Source: WHSW01 sp963851045
GTDB lineage: Bacteria > Actinomycetota > Thermoleophilia > Solirubrobacterales > 70-9
Assembly (NCBI GenBank): GCA_963851045.1
Contig: CAWKNC010000002.1
Span: 1,674,001-1,738,000, forward strand
Length of the DNA stretch: 64,000 nt
Direction of reading: 5' to 3'
Below, one piece after another: positions 10,348 through 18,294 of the stretch (positions are counted from its first letter, which is position 1; each line of letters opens with the position of its first letter). The notes beneath the pieces are model-generated. The model searched no databases. It saw nothing but the letters and a program-made list of their open reading frames with translations, and was not told the DNA's origin. The translations under genes were made by a program, and so were the position numbers.

Positions 10348-11553
10348 CTAGGGCCTGTCGTGCGCCTTGGCGCGAACCGAGAACAGCTCGACCGGCTCGG
10401 GAAAGCCCTTGAGCTCGACGCGGCCGATCGGATCCAGGGTGAGATACGCCGACTCGCCGATTGGGTCGGCGACGTCGGTGGTGACAAGAACCTCGCCCCC
10501 GAGCGCCCTGGCGACAACCCGATGGGTGAGGTTGACCTCGGTGCCGAAGTAGTCACCATCGCGGTAGACGGCGCGCCCGTAGTGGATGCCGACCCGTGGC
10601 TGTGGCCGCTCCTGAAACAGGGTGAGAAAGCCGACCGCCCACTCGGTGAGCACCACCGGATCCGGCGACACGATCATCACCTCATCGCCGATCGTCTTCA
10701 CGATCAGGGCCTCGGACGGAAGCGTCGCCTCGACCGTCTCGACGAAGCGCTCCACGAGGTCGAGGGCCTCGTCGTCGCCCTCCTCCTCGGTGTACCGGAC
10801 GAATCCGGTCAGGTCGACGAAGCAGAACGCCATTGTCACCCGGCCCATCTGGCGCATTCCCGCGAAGTCGACCTCCATGTGGCCGACGACGTCCTGCTCG
10901 ATGTAGAAGCGCAGGTAGCGATTGTGGATGTACTCCATGAGCGGCGAGGTCAGCGGCAGCAGTTCGCTCGCAAGCCCCTCCATCTCACCGGCCATCTCGA
11001 GCGCGTCCACGCCCTGGCGGATCAGGGGCTCATGCACGTAGAGGTGAAAGAGCCGGACCTCGGCCTCCGCGATCTTGCGGATCGACTGGGCGTATACGCG
11101 AACGAGCTGCAGAAGGGCGACGAGCGGAAAGCCCGCTTCAAGCACCTCCGACATCTGCTCGATCGCCGCGACGTCCTGCTCGCTGAGCGTGCCCTCGAGT
11201 GCGGTCGGTGTACCGAGCAACGTCATGAAGCGTTCGATCAGCTCCTCCTCGAGGCCGGTTAGCTCGGCGGCCTCCGAGCGACCGATCGGTCGCTCGCGAT
11301 GTCCTGGGAGCAGGTCCTCGACGTAGCCGAACGCGAGTCGCCCGTCGCGGACCGCCCGCCGCAACTCCTCAAGCGAATGGCCTCGTTCGCGCATGCGTGC
11401 GACAACCCGGGCCTGCGCGGCGGCGGCCTCGGTCCAGCGGCCCTTGCGGACCGGGACCACCTTTGCGGCGGCCCAGCGCTTCAGCGTCGCGCCGGAGACG
11501 CCGGAGATCCGGGCGGCCTCGCTGAGCGAGATCTGATCCTCGCGTTCTGCCAC
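10348..11553 (-). CDS. HTH (MerR-like) fused to class III nucleotide cyclase
   Basis: 401 residues. Residues 8-60 resemble a MerR-type winged helix (SLSEAARISGVSGATLKRW...VVPVRKGRWTEAA). A helical middle segment (about 85-235) resembles no domain I can name. Residues 240-395 form a class III cyclase domain: the first metal Asp in CFVDLTGF, substrate Lys plus second metal Asp in VKTIGDEVM, and the Asn/Arg pair in VNLTHRVVAR. All catalytic positions look present, so cAMP synthesis is plausible. It has no membrane segment. It is cotranscribed below the SCP2/acyltransferase/epimerase genes. DNA binding by the HTH is inferred from sequence only. Confidence 0.8.
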   Translation of the reverse strand: MAEREDQISLSEAARISGVSGATLKRWAAAKVVPVRKGRWTEAAAAQARVVARMRERGHSLEELRRAVRDGRLAFGYVEDLLPGHRERPIGRSEAAELTGLEEELIERFMTLLGTPTALEGTLSEQDVAAIEQMSEVLEAGFPLVALLQLVRVYAQSIRKIAEAEVRLFHLYVHEPLIRQGVDALEMAGEMEGLASELLPLTSPLMEYIHNRYLRFYIEQDVVGHMEVDFAGMRQMGRVTMAFCFVDLTGFVRYTEEEGDDEALDLVERFVETVEATLPSEALIVKTIGDEVMIVSPDPVVLTEWAVGFLTLFQERPQPRVGIHYGRAVYRDGDYFGTEVNLTHRVVARALGGEVLVTTDVADPIGESAYLTLDPIGRVELKGFPEPVELFSVRAKAHDRP

Positions 11554-11606
11554 GCCGCGATCCTACGGCCAGCCGGTGCCCCGCCGGGTGCCCGTTCGGT
11601 CCGGAT

Positions 11607-12053
11607 CTACGCTACGAGCAGGTCCGGGAAGTCGCGTTCGACCACACGTCGGTACGGCCCCGCGAGCAGGCGCGTCGCAGGCAGGTACCGAAGGGCTGCA
11701 CGCGACTCACCGGTGAAGCGGACCTGGCCGCGTGCGATCCCGATCGCGATGCTGCCGCTTCCCTGCAGAAAGCGGTTGGCGACGGCGGTAGACATTGCCA
11801 TCACGAGCCGCGCCCGCGGCTCCCGAGCCTCGCCGAACTCCCAGGTCAGGTTCTCGCCTCGCTCACCGGCGGCGATATTCAGTCCGAGGCTCGTATCGGT
11901 GAACTCGAAACGAAGACGCAAGCGCGTCGCGCCGAGCAGGGGACCGACGCGCTCGTCGGCATCGGCCTCGGCGAGGGCGAGCTCGAGGGCGCTGCGGAAC
12001 TGCTCCAAGGCCGGCGCGCCGAGCTCCGTCGCGGTCGCTGTCGCCGTCGCCAT
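11607..12053 (-). CDS. SCP2 sterol-binding-like domain protein
   Basis: 148 residues. The central part looks like the small SCP2 lipid-carrier fold: LNIAAGERGENLTWEFGE, then ARLVMAMSTAVANRFLQG, then IAIGIARGQVRFTGESRAALRYLP. That pattern is a hydrophobic strand, an amphipathic helix, and the Gly-x-Val-x-x-x-Gly strand before the last helix. Such proteins bind lipids or acyl-CoA. It lies between a PlsC-type acyltransferase (20-nt gap) and the HTH-cyclase, which fits a lipid role. The assignment is by pattern only. Confidence 0.55.
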   Translation of the reverse strand: MATATATATELGAPALEQFRSALELALAEADADERVGPLLGATRLRLRFEFTDTSLGLNIAAGERGENLTWEFGEAREPRARLVMAMSTAVANRFLQGSGSIAIGIARGQVRFTGESRAALRYLPATRLLAGPYRRVVERDFPDLLVA

Positions 12054-12073
12054 GCGAGGACCCTATGCCCGCG

Positions 12074-13030
12074 CTACAGAAATGTCGAACGTCGCTTGAC
12101 CAGGTTCTCGTAAACGCGGTCCTGAATCGTCTCGCGCACCTGCTCGGAGATGTCGAAGACGATGCGGCGATCACCTGCGGCCTCCGGCGGGTGCATCGAG
12201 ACATCGATCGGCTCGCAGAACTCGATCCGCCAGCGTGAGGGCAACGGGATCAGTCCGAGCGGGCCGAACCACGGAAACGTGGGCGTGATCGGGACGAACG
12301 GAGCGCCGCTGATCCGCGCGAGGGCCCGACTCTCACCGAGCTTCGGATAGATCTCCTCGGAACCGACGACGGCCACCGGGACGATCGGGGCCCCGGTCTG
12401 CAGCGCGATCTCGACGAATCCGCCGCGACCAAATCGCTGCAGCCGGTAGCGGTCGGAAAAGGACTTCGAGGTCCCCTTAACCCCCTCGGGAAAGACCATC
12501 ACGAGCTCATCGGCATTGAGCAGTCCCACAGCGTTATGCGGGCTGGCGGGAATGCCACCGGCTCGGCGCATGAAGCTCGACATGAACGGCAGCTGAAACG
12601 CCCAGTCGAGAACCATGAACCGCGGCCAGCGTGGCAGCGGGTGGTTCTTCATCAACGCCACGGTCATCATCGTCGCGTCGAACGGGAACAGCGAGCCGGC
12701 GTGGTTGGCCACGAGCAGGCCGCGTCCATGCGCCGGCACGTTGCGAACGCCCTCGGCCTCGACTCGCCACCAGGCCTCGTAGAGGAATTCGAACAGCGGA
12801 TAGACGGCCTCGGCAAAGCCCTCGTCAAATCCCCACTCGTCCTCGTGGTAGTCACCCTGGAGCCGGCCGACGACCAATTCGAGCGCGTTACGCAGGCGCC
12901 GTGGCAGCGCCGATGCGGCCTTCTGCGCCGCCGCCAGCGGATCGAGCCCGGACTCAACCCCGACCCGCACACCGCGCAAGAAATCGGCGAGCGCTTCCGG
13001 CGCGAGCGTTTCGCTGGTCTCGGTTGCCAC
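12074..13030 (-). CDS. PlsC-type lysophospholipid acyltransferase family protein
   Basis: 318 residues. The acyltransferase domain (about 105-290) has block I VANHAGSLFPFD (catalytic His and Asp with wider spacing than the classical HX4D), block II around RRAGGIPAS, block III MVFPEGVKGTSK, and block IV GAPIVPVAVVGSEEIYP. It has no clear transmembrane helix. The likely role is acyl transfer to a glycerophospholipid or related lipid. It starts 2 nt after the epimerase stop. From memory, a similar epimerase-acyltransferase pair exists in mycobacteria, but I could not verify this. Confidence 0.85.
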   Translation of the reverse strand: MATETSETLAPEALADFLRGVRVGVESGLDPLAAAQKAASALPRRLRNALELVVGRLQGDYHEDEWGFDEGFAEAVYPLFEFLYEAWWRVEAEGVRNVPAHGRGLLVANHAGSLFPFDATMMTVALMKNHPLPRWPRFMVLDWAFQLPFMSSFMRRAGGIPASPHNAVGLLNADELVMVFPEGVKGTSKSFSDRYRLQRFGRGGFVEIALQTGAPIVPVAVVGSEEIYPKLGESRALARISGAPFVPITPTFPWFGPLGLIPLPSRWRIEFCEPIDVSMHPPEAAGDRRIVFDISEQVRETIQDRVYENLVKRRSTFL

Positions 13031-13032
13031 CG

Positions 13033-14058
13033 TTATCGCCCGATCCCCGTCAGCCGCCCGGCGAGCGCACCGGCATGAAGATTCGGCCCGATGCGCCTGC
13101 CCTCGGTCTTGCGCGCGAGATCGCGAACGGCGCCCACGGCGTCGTGCTCCGGCTCGAAGCCCACCTCTTCGCGCAGGCGCGTGTTGTCCACCCCGCGGCC
13201 GTAACGCAGCAGTCGGGTGCCGTCGGCGACCAGGCCGCCCGCGCGCAGCCGCTCGTTGACCCGCCCGATCACGGCTCCGAACAGCGGGCTGGGAATGCCG
13301 ATCGACGGCCTGCCCAGCAACCGCAGGGTCCGGCTCAAGGAGATCGAGCCGGCGGGCGCAACATTGACCGCACCGCGTACCGGGTTCGCGATTGCCGCCT
13401 CGAGCGCACCGAGAGCGTCGTCGGCATGAACGAACTGAAGCCGTGGGTCGAAGCCGAGTTGGACCGGGACGACCGGAAGGGTCAGGTAACGAACCAGGGG
13501 GCTGTCGATCTCAGCACCGATCTCGGGCTGGTAGCGAAGCATGCAGCAGACCAGCTCGGGGTGGCGGCGGGCGAAGTTGTCGAAGTACTCCTCGAGCTCT
13601 GAGATGTCGCGCTGAAAGCGCGACCGCAGCGGTCCCGAGCGGGCAAGGTCCTCGCGAAAGAATGCGGGTCCAGCCGGCTCGGACCCGTAAATCGCCGCCG
13701 AACCCCGCACGACGACGGTCCGCAGCGTCGTGGTCCGCTCGCAGGCGGCGAGCAGTTGGAGGGTCCCGATCACATTGATCTCGTGCAGCGCGCGCGGCGG
13801 CCGCCCGGGTTCCGGATACCAGAGGATCCCGCAGTGCACGACCGTGTCGACCTCCGTCTGGGGCAGCAACCTCGAGAGCACCGGGCTGCGTATGTCGGCT
13901 TCGATGAAGTCCGTGCGCTCGAGTCCGGGCGGCGGCGGGCGACTGTCGATACCGGCCAGGTATTCGACCGACGGGTCGCGCTCGAGCCTCGCGGCGAGGG
14001 CAGCCCCCCAAAAGCTGGAGATCCCGGTGATCGCGACCCGGCGACCGGCGGGGCTCAT
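13033..14058 (-). CDS. NAD-dependent epimerase/dehydratase family protein (SDR)
   Basis: 341 residues with an extended-SDR Rossmann fold. The nucleotide loop is ITGISSFWG, a variant of TGxxGxxG with Phe-Trp. The acidic GIDSR at strand 2 suggests NAD(H). EADIRSP and HEINVIGTLQLLAAC follow. The usual YxxxK is not apparent where expected (FQRDISELEE), so it may be catalytically degenerate or a regulatory reductase homologue. It is tightly spaced with the downstream acyltransferase, which suggests a joint role in lipid or envelope metabolism. Confidence 0.8.
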   Translation of the reverse strand: MSPAGRRVAITGISSFWGAALAARLERDPSVEYLAGIDSRPPPPGLERTDFIEADIRSPVLSRLLPQTEVDTVVHCGILWYPEPGRPPRALHEINVIGTLQLLAACERTTTLRTVVVRGSAAIYGSEPAGPAFFREDLARSGPLRSRFQRDISELEEYFDNFARRHPELVCCMLRYQPEIGAEIDSPLVRYLTLPVVPVQLGFDPRLQFVHADDALGALEAAIANPVRGAVNVAPAGSISLSRTLRLLGRPSIGIPSPLFGAVIGRVNERLRAGGLVADGTRLLRYGRGVDNTRLREEVGFEPEHDAVGAVRDLARKTEGRRIGPNLHAGALAGRLTGIGR

Positions 14059-14064
14059 CCCGCT

Positions 14065-14448
14065 CTAGCCCCCGGTCGGGGGGTCAGGGTCGGTAGTGAC
14101 GGATGGGTCCGCGTCCTCCCCGGCGTCCTCGGGGATCAACCGACCTTCGAGTTCCGCCAGCCGGCGCTCGAGCGTCTCGACACGGCGGCCGATCTCGCCG
14201 GTCGCCTCCTGGCCGCGGCGAGCGAGGTCGACACCCGCCTCCTGGCCGCGTCGGGTCAACTCATCGCGAGCGTCGCGACCCCGGCGGACGACCTCGTCGA
14301 CGAGGTCACCGGCGCGATCGCGAGTACCCGCGGCCGAGCCGGCGGTCGCCCGCATCGTCCGCTCGACAGCCGTGCGGAGCGTGGCCGCGACACCACTGTC
14401 GGGCGCTTCGTCCGCACTTTTTGAGTCTTTGGTGGGTTCGTTGCTCAT
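14065..14448 (-). CDS. Coiled-coil, phasin-like small protein
   Basis: 127 residues, highly charged. The central segment (about 40-105) is a long amphipathic helix with near repeats of RRGQEAGVDLA/RRGQEATGEIG and the heptad-rich VETLERRLAELEGRL. The N- and C-termini are acidic and low-complexity. Such sequences resemble the phasin/PHA-granule or apolipoprotein-like class, but no specific family is certain. ATG at 14448 is preceded by AAGG. It leads the minus-strand lipid block. Confidence 0.6.
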   Translation of the reverse strand: MSNEPTKDSKSADEAPDSGVAATLRTAVERTMRATAGSAAGTRDRAGDLVDEVVRRGRDARDELTRRGQEAGVDLARRGQEATGEIGRRVETLERRLAELEGRLIPEDAGEDADPSVTTDPDPPTGG

Positions 14449-14477
14449 TGGCCTTAGATCAGCATAATCCCGCGACC

Positions 14478-15131
14478 TTGCTCGGGCCTGAACCTGGCTA
14501 TCTGCGTCCCACCGCCGAGATCGCGCCCGACGCGCTGCTGGTCGCCGATCCAGGCGTGGCGATGGCCCTCGCTCAGGCCACTCTCGTCAAGCCGCTGATG
14601 TCGAACCACCACCACGGGCTCTGGGGATACTCGGGAGAGACTCGCCACGGTCGCGCACTGACGGTGCAGTCGACCGGTATCGGCGGCCCAAGCACCGCGG
14701 CTGTCACCACGGAGCTCGCGGGCCTTGGGGTCAGCCGGGCGATCCGGATCGGAAGCGCGGTCGCGCTCGATCTCCAGGCTGAGGAGGTCGCCGTCGCCAG
14801 CGACGCACTCGGCCTTGACGGAACAAGCAGGGCACTCGGCATCGAGCGCCCGACGGCGGACCGGGCTCTGACGGTGGCGCTCGCGGCTGTCCTCGAGGAT
14901 CCGCCCACCGTGACCGTTGCCGGCTATGACCTGTCGGTCGCCTCGGCCCCCCCTGGCCTTCGAGACCGGTGGGCAACGACGGGTGCGCACGCAGCTGATG
15001 GCGAGAGCGCAGCGTTGCTCGCCGCGGCTACGCATTGCGGACTCGCGGTCGCGATCGCCCTCATCATCGGCGGCTCGTCCGACCTGGTCGCGATCGGGGA
15101 GCGCGCCGCGCTTGCGTTCGATTGGGCCTAG
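14478..15131 (+). CDS. Nucleoside phosphorylase family protein
   Basis: About 217 residues. The frame has the purine nucleoside phosphorylase layout: PTAEIAPDALLVADPG (phosphate loop region), MSNHHHGLWGYSG, VQSTGIGGPSTAAVTTEL, then IRIGSAVAL where the family usually has RxGTCGAL. There is no ATG. The start is either TTG 14478 (used here) or TTG 14448, which would overlap the divergent gene's start. The family cleaves nucleosides with phosphate in purine or methylthioadenosine salvage; the substrate cannot be told. Its stop shares a CTAG palindrome with the convergent gene. Confidence 0.75.
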   Translation: MLGPEPGYLRPTAEIAPDALLVADPGVAMALAQATLVKPLMSNHHHGLWGYSGETRHGRALTVQSTGIGGPSTAAVTTELAGLGVSRAIRIGSAVALDLQAEEVAVASDALGLDGTSRALGIERPTADRALTVALAAVLEDPPTVTVAGYDLSVASAPPGLRDRWATTGAHAADGESAALLAAATHCGLAVAIALIIGGSSDLVAIGERAALAFDWA

Positions 15132-15442
15132 GAAGGCTGCCCGTTGCTACGTCGTGCAGCCGCGAGGTCGTCAGCAAGGTCGTCGATGCGGTCCTCGAGC
15201 GCCTCGAGGCGGCCCGACAGCGAACGCAGGCGCTGCTCCAGCCGCTCTACGTCCGAGCCGGAAGCGAAGTTGAGCGCGCCCATCGCGGATCGCTGCGCAC
15301 CCATCGCCCGCTCACCGGCACCCAGTGCCCGCGACAGAGCCGAGTTGAAGATCGGATTCTCCACCAGCGCTTGGGCGAGTTCGCCCACGGCCTCTTCGCC
15401 TTTGGCGCGGATCCCGCTGCGGTTCTCGGAGGAGTCACTCAC
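15128..15442 (-). CDS. Small coiled-coil (phasin-like) protein
   Basis: 104 residues. It has an N-terminal helix (AVGELAQALVENPIFNSALSRAL), an Ala/Gly-rich middle, and a C-terminal heptad coiled coil (DVERLEQRLRSLSGRLEALEDRIDDLADDL). It is similar in build to the coiled-coil protein at 14065-14448 across the nucleoside phosphorylase, so the two may be paralogues or partners. No enzyme motif is present. Its stop overlaps that of the convergent phosphorylase gene by 3 nt. Confidence 0.6.
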   Translation of the reverse strand: MSDSSENRSGIRAKGEEAVGELAQALVENPIFNSALSRALGAGERAMGAQRSAMGALNFASGSDVERLEQRLRSLSGRLEALEDRIDDLADDLAAARRSNGQPS

Positions 15443-15744
15443 GCTGGGGAGGGTAGTGGAGGACGATGCCCGACAGATCCGCTTGGCCGAGCCCGTTACG
15501 GTTTGTTCCGCCCATCTCCCTGACAGTCTTCAAGCCCTGCCTGGCGACTGCCGATGGAGGACTCAGGCGGCGTCCGGACGCCCCAGCATCCGCACGCCCA
15601 CGCGCTGCGCACCAAGGAAGACGGTTCTCAATTGCAAATCAACACACCACCAAGTAAGTTTGCGCCGCCTCTGGAGGAGGAGGTTGGGCGCGGCTCGTGG
15701 CGGGATATGACGTCCGCGGCGCGCGCTCCAGGGCAACGAGGGAT
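15443..15744. other. 302-bp intergenic leader of the peptidoglycan hydrolase gene
   Basis: No gene is convincing here. It must hold the promoters of the divergent coiled-coil gene and the hydrolase. A 14-bp perfect palindrome, GGCGTCCGGACGCC, lies at 15569-15582. An AT-richer stretch at about 15628-15660 could contain a promoter. I looked for a c-di-AMP (ydaO-type) riboswitch, common before actinobacterial wall hydrolases, and did not find its conserved GGGTGAATC segment. Confidence 0.4.
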
Positions 15745-18294
15745 ATGAGACGCAACTTTCTATTGACGCTCGGTCTGGCGATCCTCGGCATGGTCGTCGC
15801 GGCCGCGACGGCTGGCGCCGGTGGCGGCAGCGTCGTAGGCGTCGGGGAGAGCGGCGTTCAGATCGACATCCCCGACGGCGGCAACCTTCCTCAGGTCGAC
15901 GTCCTCCCTCAGTGCTCGAACCTCACCGACGACGACGGCGACGGCGTCAAGGACCTTTCTGACCCGGACTGCAGCGGGCCACTCGACGCAACGGAGTCCG
16001 GCTCCTCCGGGGTCCCGACCCCACCGGCGGAGACCACGCCGAGCCAGCCCACCGGTGGTAATGGCGGACGCGGCGGTGGCGGCGGCGGTGGAGGTGGCGG
16101 CCTGCCAACCGCAGACCAGGAGACCACCGCACCCGACGGCAGCGACGGCGTTCAGGTCGAGGGCGGTTTCCAGGGCCACGGCCAAAAGCCGAACCGCAGC
16201 GGCGACCGCACCAACTCAAGCGGCGGAGTCGAGGCCGGCGAACAGCTTCCCGACGAGCCCGACCGCAACCCGGACGGCACCCCAACCGACACCAACCCTG
16301 GCCTCACCGTCGCCGACTTCGGCCCAGCGCCGATTGGCGTCCCGAACTTCGTCATCGACCAGTTCACGATCCCGCCGTTCCTGCTGCCGATCTACCAGGC
16401 CTGCGGAACCCAGTACGGGATTCCGTGGGAGGTGCTCGCGTCGATCAACCGAATCGAGACCGCCTTTGGCACCAACCTGAATATCTCCACGGCGGGCGCG
16501 GTCGGCTGGATGCAGTTCCTGCCGTCGACCTGGGAGATGTACGGAGTTGACGCCAACAACGACGGTCGCAAGGACCCCTTCAATCCCGTCGACGCGATCT
16601 GCGCCGCAGGGCGGTACCTACGCGCCGCTGGCGGCCAGGACGATCTGCGCACCGCGATCTTTGCCTACAACCACGCCGACTGGTATGTCGACGAAGTCGT
16701 CCTCTACGCGAATCAGTACGGCAAGCTGCCCGAGGACCTCATCGGGTCGCTGACCGGCCTGACCGAGGGCGCTCGCTTCCCGGTCGCAGCCAAGTCGCGC
16801 TACGCGGACGACATCTCCGAGCGCCGAGCGCTCGAGCGCTCGAAGCCCGGCAAGGGCGTGGGCAACGCCGCCGATGTGATCTCGGCCTCACCGACCCGGC
16901 GCGGCATCAATATCTACTCGAAGGACGGGGCCCCGGTCGTCGCCGTCAACGACGGCACGATCACCGAGATCGGCAAGTCCAAGAAGCTCGGCAACTACGT
17001 CGTCCTGCGCGACGCCTACGGCAACCGCTTCACGTATGCCGAGCTCGGCAGCGTCGCCGAGGCCTACCCGGTACCGAAGGAGCGTGAGCTCACCGCCAAG
17101 GACTTCAAGCTGGTCTCACCCGGCGACGATGACTCCGAGCCCGACGAGCCCGCAAGCGCCGGCAAGCAGGTCGAAGCCGGCCCGGCGTCGCACTCCGAGT
17201 CGGGCGCCGACGAGAAGGCAAGCGATGAGAGCGCCGAGGCTGCCGACGAGGGCGGTCCGGCAAACACCGAGGACACGCGCGAGCGCCTCTACGCCTTCCC
17301 CGAGCGCGACAACAACGCCGATCGCGCCGGACTCAGCGGCCAGCTCGACACGCTGCTTGACGACAAGGTGCCCGGCTACGAGACCTTCAAGGGTGCCTTC
17401 GCGAACGCGCTTCGCTTCAACCCCAAGACGATGGACCTGAAGCCACTGCGCGAGGGCTCGAAGGTGACCGCCGGCACCGTGCTCGGCGAGATCGGCAAGG
17501 ACAAGGTCCTGGCCCCCCACGTTCATTTCGAGATCCAGCCTTCCGGTCGCGGCGCGCCGCGGATCGATCCGAAGCCGATCCTCGACGGCTGGAAGCTCCT
17601 CGAGGCGACCGCGATCTATCGCGCCGCCGGCAAGAACCCGTTTGACGGGACCGCCACCGCGAGCCAGGTGCTGCTCATGTCCAAGGGCCAGCTGATCCAG
17701 CGAGTCCTTGCCGATTCGAGCCTCTCCATCTACGCATGCGGCCGCGAGGACATCAAGGCGGGTCTGATCGACCGTCGCGTCCTCGCGATGCTCGAGTACA
17801 GCGTCGCCCGCGGCTATGACCTGACGATCACCTCGCTCGACTGCGGCCATTCGGTGACGACGACGTCGGGCAATATCTCGGCCCACTCTTACGGCTCCGC
17901 AGTTGACATCGCCGCGATCAACGGCCAGCCGATCATCGGCAACCAGGGCCCCGGAACGCTCGCAGACTCACTCGTCCGCGATCTCCTTCAGCTGCAGGGC
18001 TCGATGCGGCCGAACCAGATCATCTCGATCATGGATTACTTCGGCTCCGATAACACGTTCGCCATGGGCGACCACGCTGACCACATCCACGTCGGCTTCC
18101 CCGCCGAGGGCTCCCAGGCGATCTCGAAGCAGTTCAACCAGATCCTCAAGGGCTCGCAGTGGGAGCGCCTGATCGACCGCCTCGGTGAGATCGACAACCC
18201 CGCCGTACCCACCAAGCCCTCGGACTTCGCGCTGCCCGCGCAAGAGGGCAAGGGCGACGGCGACCGCGCCTCAGCGGCGCACTCTGGCGAGTAG
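15745..18294 (+). CDS. Secreted peptidoglycan hydrolase: lytic transglycosylase + M23-like + D,D-peptidase-like domains
   Basis: 849 residues. ATG at 15745 follows GAGGG and begins a signal peptide (MRRNFLLTLGLAILGMVVAA). A Gly/Pro/Thr-rich linker follows to about 185. Domain 1 (about 205-320) is an SLT transglycosylase with catalytic Glu in INRIETAFGTN plus AVGWMQFLPSTW. Domain 2 is split M23/LytM-like (VVAVNDGTITEIGKS... APHVHFEIQ); it keeps the HxH but the first zinc His/Asp motif is not visible. Domain 3 (about 680-800) is M15/LD-carboxypeptidase-like, with SAHSYGSAVDIA and DHADHIHVGF. It cleaves or remodels cell wall outside the membrane. Confidence 0.85.
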   Translation: MRRNFLLTLGLAILGMVVAAATAGAGGGSVVGVGESGVQIDIPDGGNLPQVDVLPQCSNLTDDDGDGVKDLSDPDCSGPLDATESGSSGVPTPPAETTPSQPTGGNGGRGGGGGGGGGGLPTADQETTAPDGSDGVQVEGGFQGHGQKPNRSGDRTNSSGGVEAGEQLPDEPDRNPDGTPTDTNPGLTVADFGPAPIGVPNFVIDQFTIPPFLLPIYQACGTQYGIPWEVLASINRIETAFGTNLNISTAGAVGWMQFLPSTWEMYGVDANNDGRKDPFNPVDAICAAGRYLRAAGGQDDLRTAIFAYNHADWYVDEVVLYANQYGKLPEDLIGSLTGLTEGARFPVAAKSRYADDISERRALERSKPGKGVGNAADVISASPTRRGINIYSKDGAPVVAVNDGTITEIGKSKKLGNYVVLRDAYGNRFTYAELGSVAEAYPVPKERELTAKDFKLVSPGDDDSEPDEPASAGKQVEAGPASHSESGADEKASDESAEAADEGGPANTEDTRERLYAFPERDNNADRAGLSGQLDTLLDDKVPGYETFKGAFANALRFNPKTMDLKPLREGSKVTAGTVLGEIGKDKVLAPHVHFEIQPSGRGAPRIDPKPILDGWKLLEATAIYRAAGKNPFDGTATASQVLLMSKGQLIQRVLADSSLSIYACGREDIKAGLIDRRVLAMLEYSVARGYDLTITSLDCGHSVTTTSGNISAHSYGSAVDIAAINGQPIIGNQGPGTLADSLVRDLLQLQGSMRPNQIISIMDYFGSDNTFAMGDHADHIHVGFPAEGSQAISKQFNQILKGSQWERLIDRLGEIDNPAVPTKPSDFALPAQEGKGDGDRASAAHSGE

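Noticed and set aside
15443..15744. c-di-AMP (ydaO) riboswitch before the wall hydrolase
   Set aside because: The conserved core segments of that riboswitch are not visible; only a 14-bp palindrome is.
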